Positions 33,191 to 41,650 are shown, counted from the first letter of the stretch. The stretch is 64,000 nt of DNA from Verrucomicrobium sp. BvORR034 (GCF_000739635.1 NZ_BATQ01000142.1:1-64000), one strand, 5' to 3'. Numbers and translations: made by a program. The notes: a model not told the origin generated them from the sequence alone.

Positions 33191-34882
33191 TCACGCCGCC
33201 ACCATGTCGCCCTTCGAGGCACTCTTGCCTTGATGCAGCACACGATGCACCACCGCGGCCACATCGGGCGCGAGGTAGGGCTTGGGTAGAATGTCATCGA
33301 AGCCCTGGCAGATGTAGCTGTCGCGAGCCTCCTCCACCATACCACCACTAGAGGCAATGACACGGGCCGCGGGATCGAGAGCTTTGATGGCCTTCATGGA
33401 TTCCTCGCCATTGAGGCCGCCTTTCAGCGTCAGATCCATGATCACGGTGTCCACCTGCTCGCCTTCCAGAAGGAGGCTCCGGTAGGTGGACACAGCTTGT
33501 TCGCCGCTCTCTGCTTCGTAAACCTTGTAGCCGCACTGCCTGAGCACAGCCAGAATCACCTGGCGCAGGCGGTCTTCATCATCCACCACGAGCACGGTTC
33601 CCACGCCAGACTGCAGACCGCGTGAGGCGGGCTTGGCAGGCGCGGAGACAGCCTGCTTGGCGCGCGGCTGGGTCGCCGGGAGCCAGAAAGTGATCTCCGT
33701 GCCGACATTCTTCATGGAGGAAGCCACGATGTGGCCCGCATGCTCCAGAATGATGCGCCGGCAGGTGGTGAGGCCGATGCCATTGCCATCAGGCTTGGTG
33801 GTGAAGGATTCCTGGAATACGCGACGGGCCACGTCAGGATCCATGCCGCAACCGCGATCGCGAACCAGAAGCTCGACATACGGTCCGGGCTGCAGCTGGT
33901 GGTGACCCTGAGGCACCACCACGTTGCGGGCCAGCACATCCATATAGCCATGGTTGTTCATGGCCTGGATCGCATTGATGATCAGGTTCTGCAGGACTTG
34001 GGTGATCTTCGCGCCATCCACCACCGACCACCAAAGGTCCTTGGGCAGATGCATGTGCAGGGTCACCCCGCTGCCACTCTGGGCGACGCGAGCGGTCTCG
34101 CGAATCAGATCGGCCATGTCCACCGGCTCGCGTGAGGCGGGGATGTCCTTGGCCATCTTCATAGTCTGCTGAATGAATGCACGGGCCTGCTGCGAGGCTG
34201 CCAACGCCTCATCCACGTGATGCCCCACCGCCGGGACACCACCCGGGGAAAGCCGGGCCGCCTCGGAGAGGTTGGTCATCATGATGCCCAGCAGGTTGTT
34301 CAGATCGTGAAACACCCCAAGGGAAAGCGTCGCCAGGTTGTCATTGCGCAGGCGACGGCTGTCGTCCACCTCCACTACTCCTGGCCCACCAGCAGGACTC
34401 GCCGCCGGGGCCGCGAGTGCTGGCGCCACCGTGAGCGTGTAGTTATAGACACTGCCGTGCTCGTCCTGCACCGCGCGGATGCGCCAGGCGCACCGCTGCG
34501 TGCCGCCACCATAGAGCGTCTTCAGACTGCCTTCCCACTGGGAGGCACCCCCCTGCTTCACCGCTCCACGCAGAGTTTGCATGAGATCGTCGGCCTCAGT
34601 CTGAGAGGCTACGAGCTGCGTGACAAAGCGCTCCCGCAGCCCGCTCTCGGGCTCGGCGCCCACCATGGCAGCCATACGGGTGTTGTGGAGCAGAATACGG
34701 GGTCCCAGACGGTGAGAGAGGTTAGCCTCCACAATCATGATGCCCTCGCTCGCTTGATCGAGCGCGGTACGCAAAAAGGAGTTGGCCAGATGGGCCGTCT
34801 TCAGCGGATCTGCGCCCGTGTCGGGAGCTGCGCAGACGCGCGAGCGGGGAGTTTCGACGGCGAGGGCGGACATGTCGGCCAT
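33191..34882 (-). CDS. hybrid sensor histidine kinase/response regulator
   Basis: 563 residues without membrane segments, so a cytosolic sensor. An N-terminal PAS-like region (about 35-165) is followed by a His-kinase dimerisation helix with GVFHDLNNLLGIM (phospho-His about 195), then the ATPase domain: LIINAIQAM (N box), RDRGCGMD (G1) and GNGIGLTTCRRI (G2). A C-terminal receiver domain (about 430-555) has VVDDED, the phospho-Asp in VIMDL, and the conserved Lys in PKPYL. The HDLNN H-box and the terminal receiver are typical of orphan hybrid kinases; the output partner is not adjacent. Divergent from rpmI. Confidence 0.92.
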   Translation of the reverse strand: MADMSALAVETPRSRVCAAPDTGADPLKTAHLANSFLRTALDQASEGIMIVEANLSHRLGPRILLHNTRMAAMVGAEPESGLRERFVTQLVASQTEADDLMQTLRGAVKQGGASQWEGSLKTLYGGGTQRCAWRIRAVQDEHGSVYNYTLTVAPALAAPAASPAGGPGVVEVDDSRRLRNDNLATLSLGVFHDLNNLLGIMMTNLSEAARLSPGGVPAVGHHVDEALAASQQARAFIQQTMKMAKDIPASREPVDMADLIRETARVAQSGSGVTLHMHLPKDLWWSVVDGAKITQVLQNLIINAIQAMNNHGYMDVLARNVVVPQGHHQLQPGPYVELLVRDRGCGMDPDVARRVFQESFTTKPDGNGIGLTTCRRIILEHAGHIVASSMKNVGTEITFWLPATQPRAKQAVSAPAKPASRGLQSGVGTVLVVDDEDRLRQVILAVLRQCGYKVYEAESGEQAVSTYRSLLLEGEQVDTVIMDLTLKGGLNGEESMKAIKALDPAARVIASSGGMVEEARDSYICQGFDDILPKPYLAPDVAAVVHRVLHQGKSASKGDMVAA

Positions 34883-35017
34883 AATAGTTAACAGTCCTTA
34901 GCTTTTAGCATGTTACGAGCTTTACAGCAAAGCCATTTTTTCAGTCTCACCCATATTATAGTAAATGGGACGCAGGGGTTATTGAAGTGCGCGATTTTTA
35001 TGGAAACAGTCTCCATT

Positions 35018-35068
35018 CCCGCCAAACCAGCGGAAAGGATCTTGGCGGGCAAGGTAGAATTCCCTTGC
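35018..35068 (+). promoter_or_regulatory. hairpins in the rpmI leader
   Basis: CCCGCCAA (35018-35025)/TTGGCGGG (35042-35049) and GCAAGG (35049-35054)/CCTTGC (35063-35068) stack in the 220-bp gap ahead of rpmI, downstream of a TATTAT -10-like box (34956-34961). In other bacteria L20 represses its own operon by binding such leader structures; that role is only inferred here. A third hairpin GGCTGC-TATT-GCAGCC (35337-35352) lies in the rpmI-rplT gap. Confidence 0.4.
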
Positions 35069-35102
35069 GTCGCCCCTCTTTTCCCGTATTCTCGCGACCC
35101 CT

Positions 35103-35312
35103 ATGTCCAAAAACGCAGGCATCGCCAAAACGCGGAAAGCAGTTTCCAAGCGGTTCAAAATCACCGGAACGGGCAAAGTGCTCCGTCGCCGGCAGGGCAA
35201 GCGTCACTTGCTCCAGAACAAGAGCCGCAAACGGAAACGCTCCCTCGGTAAGACCGTCCTCGTGGACCACACGGACGTCGCAGCAGTCAAGGCCAACATG
35301 CCTTGGTCCTGA
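35103..35312 (+). CDS. rpmI: 50S ribosomal protein L35
   Basis: 69 residues, highly basic, a typical L35: SKNAGIAKTRKAVSKRF, then TGTGKVLRRRQGKRHLLQNK and the short C-terminal helix. It binds 23S rRNA in the large subunit. In most bacteria infC lies just upstream in the order infC-rpmI-rplT; here a divergent kinase is upstream and no infC is in the window. Followed 140 bp later by rplT. Confidence 0.97.
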   Translation: MSKNAGIAKTRKAVSKRFKITGTGKVLRRRQGKRHLLQNKSRKRKRSLGKTVLVDHTDVAAVKANMPWS

Positions 35313-35452
35313 TGCTCGCTCCTGAGTGACCATGAAGGCTGCTATTGCAGCCACGACGACCCGGCCTGGTTTCGCTTCTTTTAGCGGGACCTTCGATCAA
35401 GTGAGGCCACCGTCGAGTTCCAAACCAACAGCTTGATCCAGGAAAGAAGAAA

Positions 35453-35824
35453 ATGCCAAGAGCCACCAACGCACCCGCCAGTCGCGCCCGCCGCAAGCGT
35501 ACCCTTCAGAAAGCCAAGGGTTTCCGCGGCTTCCGTTCGAAATTGTTCCGTTACGCCAAGGACGCCGTCCGCAAGGCGATGACCTACGCCTATCGCGACC
35601 GCAAGGTTCGCAAGCGTGAGTTCCGCAAGCTTTGGATCCAGCGTATCAACGCCGCCACTCGCGCACAGGGTCTGAGCTACAGCCGATTTACCGAGGGCTT
35701 GAAGGCCGCGGGCATCGAGCTTGACCGCAAGGTCCTCTCCGATATCGCCATCAAGGACGCCGCTGCTTTCAACGCCATCATCCAGCAAGCCAAAACAGCC
35801 CTGGAGAAGAAGGCTGCTGCTTAA
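35453..35824 (+). CDS. rplT: 50S ribosomal protein L20
   Basis: 123 residues. The N-terminal extension is very basic ([20 protein letters not shown]), followed by the core motif [20 protein letters not shown]. It is an early assembly protein of the large subunit and in several bacteria a translational repressor of its own operon. The 140-bp rpmI-rplT gap is longer than usual and contains a stem-loop. A strong terminator follows at 35901, before pheS. Confidence 0.97.
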   Translation: MPRATNAPASRARRKRTLQKAKGFRGFRSKLFRYAKDAVRKAMTYAYRDRKVRKREFRKLWIQRINAATRAQGLSYSRFTEGLKAAGIELDRKVLSDIAIKDAAAFNAIIQQAKTALEKKAAA

Positions 35825-35900
35825 GCATCCGGAGCCAACCCCGTAAGGTGTGCCGGTTTCGCGACGAAAAGCACACTTTACCCCTCCAAAAAATTCAACG

Positions 35901-35938
35901 AAAGCCGGGGCAGCTTTGCTCCGGCTTTTTTGTTTTTT
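35901..35938 (+). terminator. intrinsic terminator of rpmI-rplT
   Basis: AAAGCCGGGGCA (35901-35912) pairs with TGCTCCGGCTTT (35917-35928, one G-T pair) around a 4-nt loop and runs into TTT-G-TTTTTT. Confidence 0.88.
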
Positions 35939-35984
35939 AACCGGTCCGCCCTGACCCGATTTTCCCGCACTCCTCCCCTTTCCC

Positions 35985-37001
35985 ATGCTCTCAGAACTCG
36001 ACACCATCCAGCTCGAAGGTCTCACCCTGCTGGCCTCCGTGGGCGATGAAACCGCCCTCGAAGCCTTGCGAGTGAACTTCTTGGGCAAAAAAGGCCGCCT
36101 CACCGCAGTCGCCTCCCAGATGCGGGACGTTCCTCCCGACCAGAAAGCCGCTGTCGGCGCCAAACTCAACGAGGTCCGCACCGCCCTGACTGCCGGCATC
36201 GAGGAAAGACTCCTCTCCCTTCAGGCAGAGAAAGACGCTGCCTCCGTTCAGGGCATCGATATCACCCTGCCTGGCCGTCCCTCCCCCGGTGCCACGCTCC
36301 ACCCACTCTCCCGCATCCGCGACCGCGCCATCCAGACGCTCCGCCGGATGGGTTTTGCCGTGGCGGACGGTCCAGAAATCGAAACAGAGTGGCACTGCTT
36401 CGACGCGCTCAACACCCCCGCCGACCACCCGGCCCGCAATGAGAAGGACACCTTCTATCTTCCGGACGGCCGTCTGCTGCGCACGCACACCTCCTCCGTC
36501 CAGATCCGCACCATGGAGGTGGTGAAGGCCCTTCCTGTGCGCATCATCGCTCCCGGCGCCGCCTACCGCCGCGATGAGATCGATGCCACCCATCTGAGCG
36601 TCTTCAATCAGCTCGAAGGCCTGTACGTGGACAAGAATGTCAGCCTCGCGGACCTCAAAGGCACTCTGGAAGTCTTCTTCCAGGAGATCTTTGGCCCCCA
36701 GACCCAGGTCCGTTTCCGCCCCCACTTCTTCCCCTTCACCGAGCCCAGCTTTGAGATCGACATCAAGCTCGAGGTGAAAGGCCAGGAGGCCCGCTGGATC
36801 GAGATCGCTGGCTGCGGCATGGTAGACCCTGCCGTCTTCCAGGCCGTATCCCAGATGCGCGGCGACAACCTCTTCAACCCCGAGGAAGTCACCGGCTTTG
36901 CCTTCGGCATGGGCCTCGACCGCCTCGCGATGATCCTGCACGGCATCACCGACATTCGCCACCTCATTGAGAACGACGTCCGTTTCTTGTCTCAGTTCTA
37001 G
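35985..37001 (+). CDS. pheS: phenylalanine-tRNA ligase alpha subunit
   Basis: 338 residues. It has the N-terminal helical coiled coil, then class II motifs: HPLSRIRDRAIQTLRRMGFAV (motif 1 area), HTSSVQIRTME, RFRPHFFPFTEPSFEID (motif 2 area) and GFAFGMGLDRLAMI (motif 3). It charges tRNA-Phe as an alpha2-beta2 tetramer with PheT. The stop codon TAG at 36999-37001 overlaps the first base pairs of a 38-bp repeat: a 516-bp cassette separates it from pheT, where normally only a few bases do. Confidence 0.97.
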   Translation: MLSELDTIQLEGLTLLASVGDETALEALRVNFLGKKGRLTAVASQMRDVPPDQKAAVGAKLNEVRTALTAGIEERLLSLQAEKDAASVQGIDITLPGRPSPGATLHPLSRIRDRAIQTLRRMGFAVADGPEIETEWHCFDALNTPADHPARNEKDTFYLPDGRLLRTHTSSVQIRTMEVVKALPVRIIAPGAAYRRDEIDATHLSVFNQLEGLYVDKNVSLADLKGTLEVFFQEIFGPQTQVRFRPHFFPFTEPSFEIDIKLEVKGQEARWIEIAGCGMVDPAVFQAVSQMRGDNLFNPEEVTGFAFGMGLDRLAMILHGITDIRHLIENDVRFLSQF

Positions 37002-37037
37002 ACAGGATTAACAAGATTTCGGAGAGATTTACAAGAT
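37000..37037 (+). repeat. 38-bp dispersed repeat, copy 3 (left end of the GxxExxY cassette)
   Basis: Reverse complement of the design at 18-55: it reads ATCTTGTAAATC on the minus strand and ends TCCTGTCT. It is the only copy in this orientation in the window and makes an imperfect inverted pair with copy 4. Confidence 0.85.
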
Positions 37038-37461
37038 GAGAACGGCTGAGGACGAGCTCACGCACAAGATCATTGGCTGCGCCATGAAGGTGCACAACGC
37101 CCTCGGTCCTGGTTTCCTCGAATCCGTCTACCATCGATGCATGGAAATTGAGCTCGCCGCTCAAAACATCATCTTTGAGTCCGAAAGGAAGCTCAATGTG
37201 TTCTACGAAGGCAAGATCGTCGGACACTTCATCGCTGACCTGTACATCTCCCCGAAACTAATTGTTGAACTCAAGGCGATCGAATCGATCACGCCCTCTC
37301 ATGAGGTGCAGCTCGTGAACTACCTCGCCGCCACCGGCATCGACAACGGATTGCTTCTCAACTTTGGCAGCCAAAGCCTCCAGCCCAAACGCAAGTTTCG
37401 CCTTAGCAAACCCAAACCAGCTTCCTTCGACGGTCATCCTTCGCTGACAGCCTCCGAATGA
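37036..37461 (+). CDS. GxxExxY protein (PD-(D/E)XK nuclease-like)
   Basis: 141 residues. The family motif GFLESVY (G-x-x-E-x-x-Y) is in a segment GPGFLESVYHR near residues 24-34, and the nuclease-like core is ADLYISPKLIVELKAI, which has the D...ExK arrangement of PD-(D/E)XK enzymes, followed by the conserved QLVNYLAATG. Typical members are 120-140 residues, so this one is complete. The activity of the family is not established. The C-terminal 25 residues look unrelated. The gene is placed between pheS and pheT within inverted repeats. Confidence 0.9.
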   Translation: MRTAEDELTHKIIGCAMKVHNALGPGFLESVYHRCMEIELAAQNIIFESERKLNVFYEGKIVGHFIADLYISPKLIVELKAIESITPSHEVQLVNYLAATGIDNGLLLNFGSQSLQPKRKFRLSKPKPASFDGHPSLTASE

Positions 37462-37477
37462 CGCCCTCCCGACCGTC

Positions 37478-37515
37478 ATCTTGTTAATCTTTTTAAAATC
37501 CTGTTAATCCTGTCT
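37478..37515 (+). repeat. 38-bp dispersed repeat, copy 4 (right end of the GxxExxY cassette)
   Basis: Same orientation on the plus strand as copies 1, 2 and 5 but with CCTGTTAATC in the second half and TTTTTAAA in the middle. It ends one base before the pheT ATG, so the pheT leader consists of the repeat. Confidence 0.85.
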
Positions 37516-39915
37516 ATGAAAGTCTCCCTCTCCTGGCTTAAAACGCACCTCGACCTCTCCGACAACACCGTCGACAGCATGCGTGATCTCCTCACGTTTG
37601 CGGGCATTGAGGTGGAGGACATTGAGGTTCGGGGTGTTGACTCCGACAAGATCGTGGTCGCGCAGGTTCTTGAGTCCGTCCAGCATCCAAATGCGGACCG
37701 CCTAAGCGTGTGCCAGGTGGATGACGGCAGCGGCACGCCGCGCCAGATCGTCTGTGGCGCGAAGAACTACAAGGTGGGCGACAAGATCCCGCTGGCACTG
37801 CCGGGAGCCATTCTCCCCGGCGGACTGGAGATCAAGGCGGGCAAGCTCCGCGATGTGGTCTCCAATGGCATGATGTGCAGCGGTCGCGAGCTGGGCATTG
37901 GCGATGATCACGCCGGCCTTATGATCCTGGATCCCTCTTTGAAGGTGGGCACACCGTTCACGGAAGTGGTGCCCCCAGATGTGGTGTTCGATCTGGAAAT
38001 CACCCCCAACCGTCCAGATCTGCTGAGCCACACCGGTCTGGCCCGCGAACTGGCCGCCCTGACCAAGAAAGGTCTCGAACCCAAGTCGCCTGTTCCGCAA
38101 GCAACGGTGAAGGAGGCGACACCCGATCAGGTGCGTCTGGATACGACCGAGCGATGCCCTCTCTACAGCGCTCGCATCATCAAGGGCGTGAAGGTGGGCC
38201 CGAGCCCTGAGTGGCTCCAGCGCCGTCTTCAGAGCGTAGGCCTGCGCCCCATCAACAACGTGGTGGACATCACGAACTTCGTCCTGCTCGAGGTGGGCCA
38301 GCCGCTGCACGCGTTCGATCTCGACAAGTTGAACGGCGGAATCATCGTCCGCCAGGCGGTGGATGGTGAGAAGATCGTGGCGCTCGATGCGGCCAACTAT
38401 GAGCTCACCACCGACGACCTCGTCATCGCGGATACCAGTGCCCCGGTGGCCATCGCCGGAGTGATGGGTGGCGAAGCCTCCAGCGTCACGGAAACAACCA
38501 CCGACCTCCTGCTGGAGTCCGCCTACTTCACCCCCAGCTTCATTCGACGTACTGCCCGGCGTCTGGGCATCAGCTCCGACTCCAGCTACCGCTTTGAGCG
38601 CGGCGTGGATCCGCAAGGCGCTCTGGCCGGCTCAGACCTGGCGGTGAAGATCATCCTCGAGATCGCCGGCGGCACCGCCGAGGCCGAAGTGCTAGTGGCG
38701 GGCACCGCCCCCCAGCTCACCCAGGATGTCACCTTCGACGAAACCCGGGCTCGCAATCTCATCGGCATCCCCGATCTGAGTCGCGAGGAGATGCACGGCG
38801 TGCTCGCCGGCCTGGGGCTGGCGAAGAAGAGCAAAACAGAGACCACCTCCCTCTGGCACATCCCTTCCTACCGCGGGGACCTCCAGCGCTCCGTGGACTT
38901 GGTCGAGGAAGTCGCTCGCGTGATCGGTCTGGACCGTGTGCCCAGCCGCACCGCCGCCGCCTTCTCTCCGAGCCTTGCCCCCGACCGCACCTATGACTTC
39001 ACCATGACCCTGCGCCAGGCCTTGGTGAACCGGGACGTCTTTGAGGCCCAGACCCTGCGCCTCATCTCCGGATCCCAGCTCACCGACGTCCTCGGGCCTG
39101 CCCTGACGCCGGACAAAGCCGTGGGAGTGAAGAACCCGCTCAGCGAAGATCACACCACGCTGCGCCCCAGCCTGGTCCCCGGACTGATCGCCACCGCAGC
39201 TCTCAATATCCGGCAGGGACTCCAGCGCCTGCGTTTCTTCGAGATCGGCCGCGTCTTCTTGAAGAATCCCAACGGCAGCACTCGTGAGGAAGAACGCCTC
39301 GCCCTGCTCCTGAGCGGCCCTTCTCTGCCGCCCAGTTGGCACGCCAAAGAAAGCCCCGCTCTGGAATTCACAGACCTCCGCGGCCTTCTGGAAGCGCTGC
39401 CGGGTCTGGCTGGTCAGGGTCTAGAGTTGGTGCCCAAGCCCCTCCCCGGCTGGCTCCTGAGCGCCGAGGTGAAACGGGGGAGCAAGACACTGGGCTGGGT
39501 GGCCCAGCTCCATCCTTCCCGCGCCCGCGAGCTGGACGCCCGCAGCCCCGTCTTCGTGGCGGAGCTCGCCATCAGCGCCCTCCAACAGGGCGCCCAAGGC
39601 GTGGCCAAGTTCACTGATCTGCCCCGCTTCCCCAGCGTGACACGCGATGTCGCCCTCGAGGTGCCAGCCGATCTGGCGACCGCCAAAGTGGCCGCGTTTT
39701 TCAGCACTCTCAAGGAACCCTTGTTCGCAGGAGCCTCGCTCTTCGACGTGTTCACAGACACCACGGGACAAAAGCTCGCCAGTGACAAAAAGTCCGTGGC
39801 GTGGTGCTTGACGTACCGTGCGTCTGACCGCACCTTGGCGACGAAAGAAGTGGATGAAGCTCACGCTCGTGTGCTGAAAACACTGGTTGGCACGCTCCCC
39901 GCTACCATCCGGTAA
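37516..39915 (+). CDS. pheT: phenylalanine-tRNA ligase beta subunit
   Basis: 799 residues. The N-terminal EMAP-type tRNA-binding domain is present (VVAQVLESVQHPNADRL and RQIVCGAKNYKVGDKIPLALPGA). The B3/B4 editing region (NNVVDITNFVLLEVGQPLHAFD), B5, the inactive class II core and a C-terminal anticodon-binding FDX-ACB domain (LPRFPSVTRDVALEVPADLA) follow in order. It forms the Phe-tRNA ligase tetramer with PheS. Its ATG follows the 38-bp repeat directly, with no Shine-Dalgarno site. It is followed by the proposed 6S RNA. Confidence 0.97.
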   Translation: MKVSLSWLKTHLDLSDNTVDSMRDLLTFAGIEVEDIEVRGVDSDKIVVAQVLESVQHPNADRLSVCQVDDGSGTPRQIVCGAKNYKVGDKIPLALPGAILPGGLEIKAGKLRDVVSNGMMCSGRELGIGDDHAGLMILDPSLKVGTPFTEVVPPDVVFDLEITPNRPDLLSHTGLARELAALTKKGLEPKSPVPQATVKEATPDQVRLDTTERCPLYSARIIKGVKVGPSPEWLQRRLQSVGLRPINNVVDITNFVLLEVGQPLHAFDLDKLNGGIIVRQAVDGEKIVALDAANYELTTDDLVIADTSAPVAIAGVMGGEASSVTETTTDLLLESAYFTPSFIRRTARRLGISSDSSYRFERGVDPQGALAGSDLAVKIILEIAGGTAEAEVLVAGTAPQLTQDVTFDETRARNLIGIPDLSREEMHGVLAGLGLAKKSKTETTSLWHIPSYRGDLQRSVDLVEEVARVIGLDRVPSRTAAAFSPSLAPDRTYDFTMTLRQALVNRDVFEAQTLRLISGSQLTDVLGPALTPDKAVGVKNPLSEDHTTLRPSLVPGLIATAALNIRQGLQRLRFFEIGRVFLKNPNGSTREEERLALLLSGPSLPPSWHAKESPALEFTDLRGLLEALPGLAGQGLELVPKPLPGWLLSAEVKRGSKTLGWVAQLHPSRARELDARSPVFVAELAISALQQGAQGVAKFTDLPRFPSVTRDVALEVPADLATAKVAAFFSTLKEPLFAGASLFDVFTDTTGQKLASDKKSVAWCLTYRASDRTLATKEVDEAHARVLKTLVGTLPATIR

Positions 39916-39946
39916 ACAGCCCTTCTTGGAGCTTTTCTTTCGATCT

Positions 39947-39974
39947 TTGACATCAACTTTTCCGGAAACGGAAT
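39947..39974 (+). promoter_or_regulatory. possible promoter of the 6S RNA
   Basis: A perfect TTGACA (39947-39952) is followed after 16 bp by CGGAAT (39969-39974), a weak -10 box. The expected start near 39981 coincides with the closing stem of the 6S-like fold. Confidence 0.35.
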
Positions 39975-39980
39975 CCCCTC

Positions 39981-40160
39981 TCCTGCGGTGTTCGTTGTTG
40001 CAGACGCATATGGCCCGAACCGATAATTGATAGCACCGGAGACTGCGCTTTGGGTGCCGCTGCCACGCCTTCACTGGACGGCAAACGCACTTTATGCGGG
40101 TCTCCACCCTGTCGCTTTCCTTGGGAACGGCAGCCAGCTTCTGAAACGACACAAGTGGGA
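39981..40160 (+). ncRNA. ssrS: 6S RNA candidate
   Basis: The pheT downstream gap encodes a 6S-like fold. The 5' strand GTGT (39988-39991) and CGTT (39993-39996) pairs with AACG (40145-40148) and ACAC (40149-40152), with TCC (39981-39983) against GGA (40158-40160), forming the closing stem. A large central bubble then opens. GGAGAC (40038-40043) pairs with GTCTCC (40100-40105) as the base of the apical stem. The 5' bubble text CCGATAATTGATAGCACC closely resembles the E. coli 6S segment around its product-RNA start site (CCGATATTTCATACCAC), and the 3' bubble has the small TTCC-TTGG-GAA stem expected there. 6S RNA binds and restrains sigma-70 RNA polymerase in stationary phase. A terminator follows at once. 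Confidence 0.65.
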
Positions 40161-40164
40161 CTCT

Positions 40165-40213
40165 AAACCGCTCTGCTGTTGAGCTTTGCTCCGGCGGAGC
40201 GGTTTTATTTTTT
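40165..40213 (+). terminator. intrinsic terminator after the 6S RNA candidate
   Basis: AAACCGCTC (40165-40173) pairs with GAGCGGTTT (40197-40205); the loop has further G-C pairing. TTTTATTTTTT follows. Confidence 0.85.
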
Positions 40214-40310
40214 CGGGATGGTTGCTCCATTCACCAACACAACGAAACACCCGTCCGCGGCGCGGGCTTGACGGGTTTCGTCGGAGTTCTTACTCTATCT
40301 AAGATGCCTC

Positions 40311-40826
40311 ATGTCCCCAGAGCTCGCCAGGAATCTCATCTATGCGATTGGTTGGCTGCTTCTGGCGACCATCGCAATTCTGCCGCCCTTGCTCTACTGG
40401 AAGTACGGCGTTGGAAAACCGAAGTACCTTCAACGCATCGGTGAGTATCTGGCTCTCAGGGGCCTGACTTTGACTGCGGGAAAACGCTGTCAGCGTGTTC
40501 ACATGCCCTTGGACGGTGCCCTCTATGCCATCCGTTACTGCGATGCAGCAGGGCAGGAATATGAGGCTGTCGCGGCCGTGACGCCTATCGCTGGTGTGTT
40601 CATCGGTGAACAGAAGCTCCTCAACTCTAAAGAAGCAGCAACCCCGGTTCAGGCACCTCAAGAACACTGGGACTCCATCTACACGCCTACCAGCGCGATC
40701 AATCTACCCTCAGAATCGGATCTTCAACATCTCTTCAGGCTTCAGGAGGAGAATCGCCTCTTGAAACACCATCTGGCAGAGTTGCAGAGCAGCGAAGAAT
40801 CTCGACGCCAATCCACAACGGCATGA
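40311..40826 (+). CDS. single-helix membrane protein with coiled coil, first of a pair
   Basis: 171 residues. A membrane helix (about 8-30, NLIYAIGWLLLATIAILPPLL) is followed by a short domain with YAIRYCDAAGQEYEAVAAV and a C-terminal coiled coil (about 140-165). The next gene has the same three parts, with YKIRYRDQTGRIHEALAQ at the matching place, so they are paralogs. Its stop overlaps the next start by 4 bp (ATGA), which implies translational coupling and equal production. No family recognised. Confidence 0.7.
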   Translation: MSPELARNLIYAIGWLLLATIAILPPLLYWKYGVGKPKYLQRIGEYLALRGLTLTAGKRCQRVHMPLDGALYAIRYCDAAGQEYEAVAAVTPIAGVFIGEQKLLNSKEAATPVQAPQEHWDSIYTPTSAINLPSESDLQHLFRLQEENRLLKHHLAELQSSEESRRQSTTA

Positions 40827-41245
40827 CAGTTGACGTTCTCCATGTGTTGTTTCCTGCATGCTGTTTGTTCATGGCAGCCCTGGCGGTCCTCTGCTACAGC
40901 GAATTGAGTCGAAGAAGCCGCCGCTTGATCGATCGCCATGTGACGGCGTTGGGGCACACCCTCCTTTCATGCAGTTCCGAAGCCTTCCTTAACGGAAGGA
41001 GCCCTTATCGCACTTACAAGATCAGATATCGAGACCAGACCGGCCGGATTCATGAAGCACTTGCGCAGACTGGCCCCCATCGCCATGTCATGATCCGCCA
41101 TGAGAGGGTTGTGCAACCAGGCTCCGGCCCACCGCCTCTGCCCATTCACGAACAGATCCGAATACTGGAAAGTGAAAACGAAGCTCTGCGGCAGGAGATC
41201 AACCGTCTATCGGTCGGCTCAGATTCACGTACTTCGCCCTCCTGA
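40823..41245 (+). CDS. single-helix membrane protein with coiled coil, second of a pair
   Basis: 140 residues. A short membrane helix (about 4-26, VLHVLFPACCLFMAALAVLC) is followed by the small domain shared with its neighbour (YKIRYRDQTGRIHEAL aligns with YAIRYCDAAGQEYEAV) and a helix-forming C-terminus (HEQIRILESENEALRQEINR). Starts by ATGA overlap with the gene at 40311. A membrane-anchored heterodimer through the coiled coils is a reasonable guess; function unknown. Confidence 0.7.
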   Translation: MTVDVLHVLFPACCLFMAALAVLCYSELSRRSRRLIDRHVTALGHTLLSCSSEAFLNGRSPYRTYKIRYRDQTGRIHEALAQTGPHRHVMIRHERVVQPGSGPPPLPIHEQIRILESENEALRQEINRLSVGSDSRTSPS

Positions 41246-41584
41246 AGCACTCGCTCAAATTCAAGACTCGTCTGTAAAAGCTGTCCAGAGCTCTAGCCCG
41301 GCCTTGATGAGGGCCGGACTTCGTCAAGCATGCCTCAGATCTTCTTCGTGGAGCTCCAGCGTCTGTCGAATCTTGGTGGCGTGACGCGAAGGCGAAGCTT
41401 GCAGACACTGCGACAAGTGCCTGCCAGCGCACGCATCTTGTGTGCTGTTTCCGGCGTCTTGCCGGGAACTTCAGTCAGCGGGTGGCTCCGCGACGTGTAA
41501 CCAGCGACATGGAGGCGCTGAAGACGGTGAGGGGGAAAGCGGATGCTGTCGGCCTTCCCACCTGAGACCCCTCTTCGGAAGGTA

Positions 41585-41650
41585 CCCAAGGTTGACTCGC
41601 TTAGCGCTCGTCCAACCTTGGGCTGTGCTACAAAATCCCCTTCAGGGATT
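41585..41650. repeat. modular hairpin element, copy B, in a gene-free stretch
   Basis: CCCAAGGTTG (41585-41594)/CAACCTTGGG (41613-41622) is a 10-bp stem whose loop carries ACTCGC and GCTCGTC; a 13-nt spacer then leads to AATCCC-CTTCA-GGGATT (41634-41650). The same loop words occur in copy C (46447). No gene is visible in 41246-41868. Confidence 0.7.

Larger units (their letters stand above)
37000..37515 (+). mobile_element. GxxExxY cassette bounded by inverted 38-bp repeats, between pheS and pheT
   Basis: The 516-bp unit begins with the repeat in one orientation (AGACAGGATTAACAAGATTT, 37000-37037) and ends with it inverted (37478-37515, ending TCCTGTCT). The first base lies in the pheS stop codon and the last is next to the pheT ATG. 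Inside is one gene, 37036-37461, whose ATG uses the last two bases of the left repeat. The structure looks like an inserted genetic unit, though no transposase, target-site duplication or defined mechanism is seen. Confidence 0.7.
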
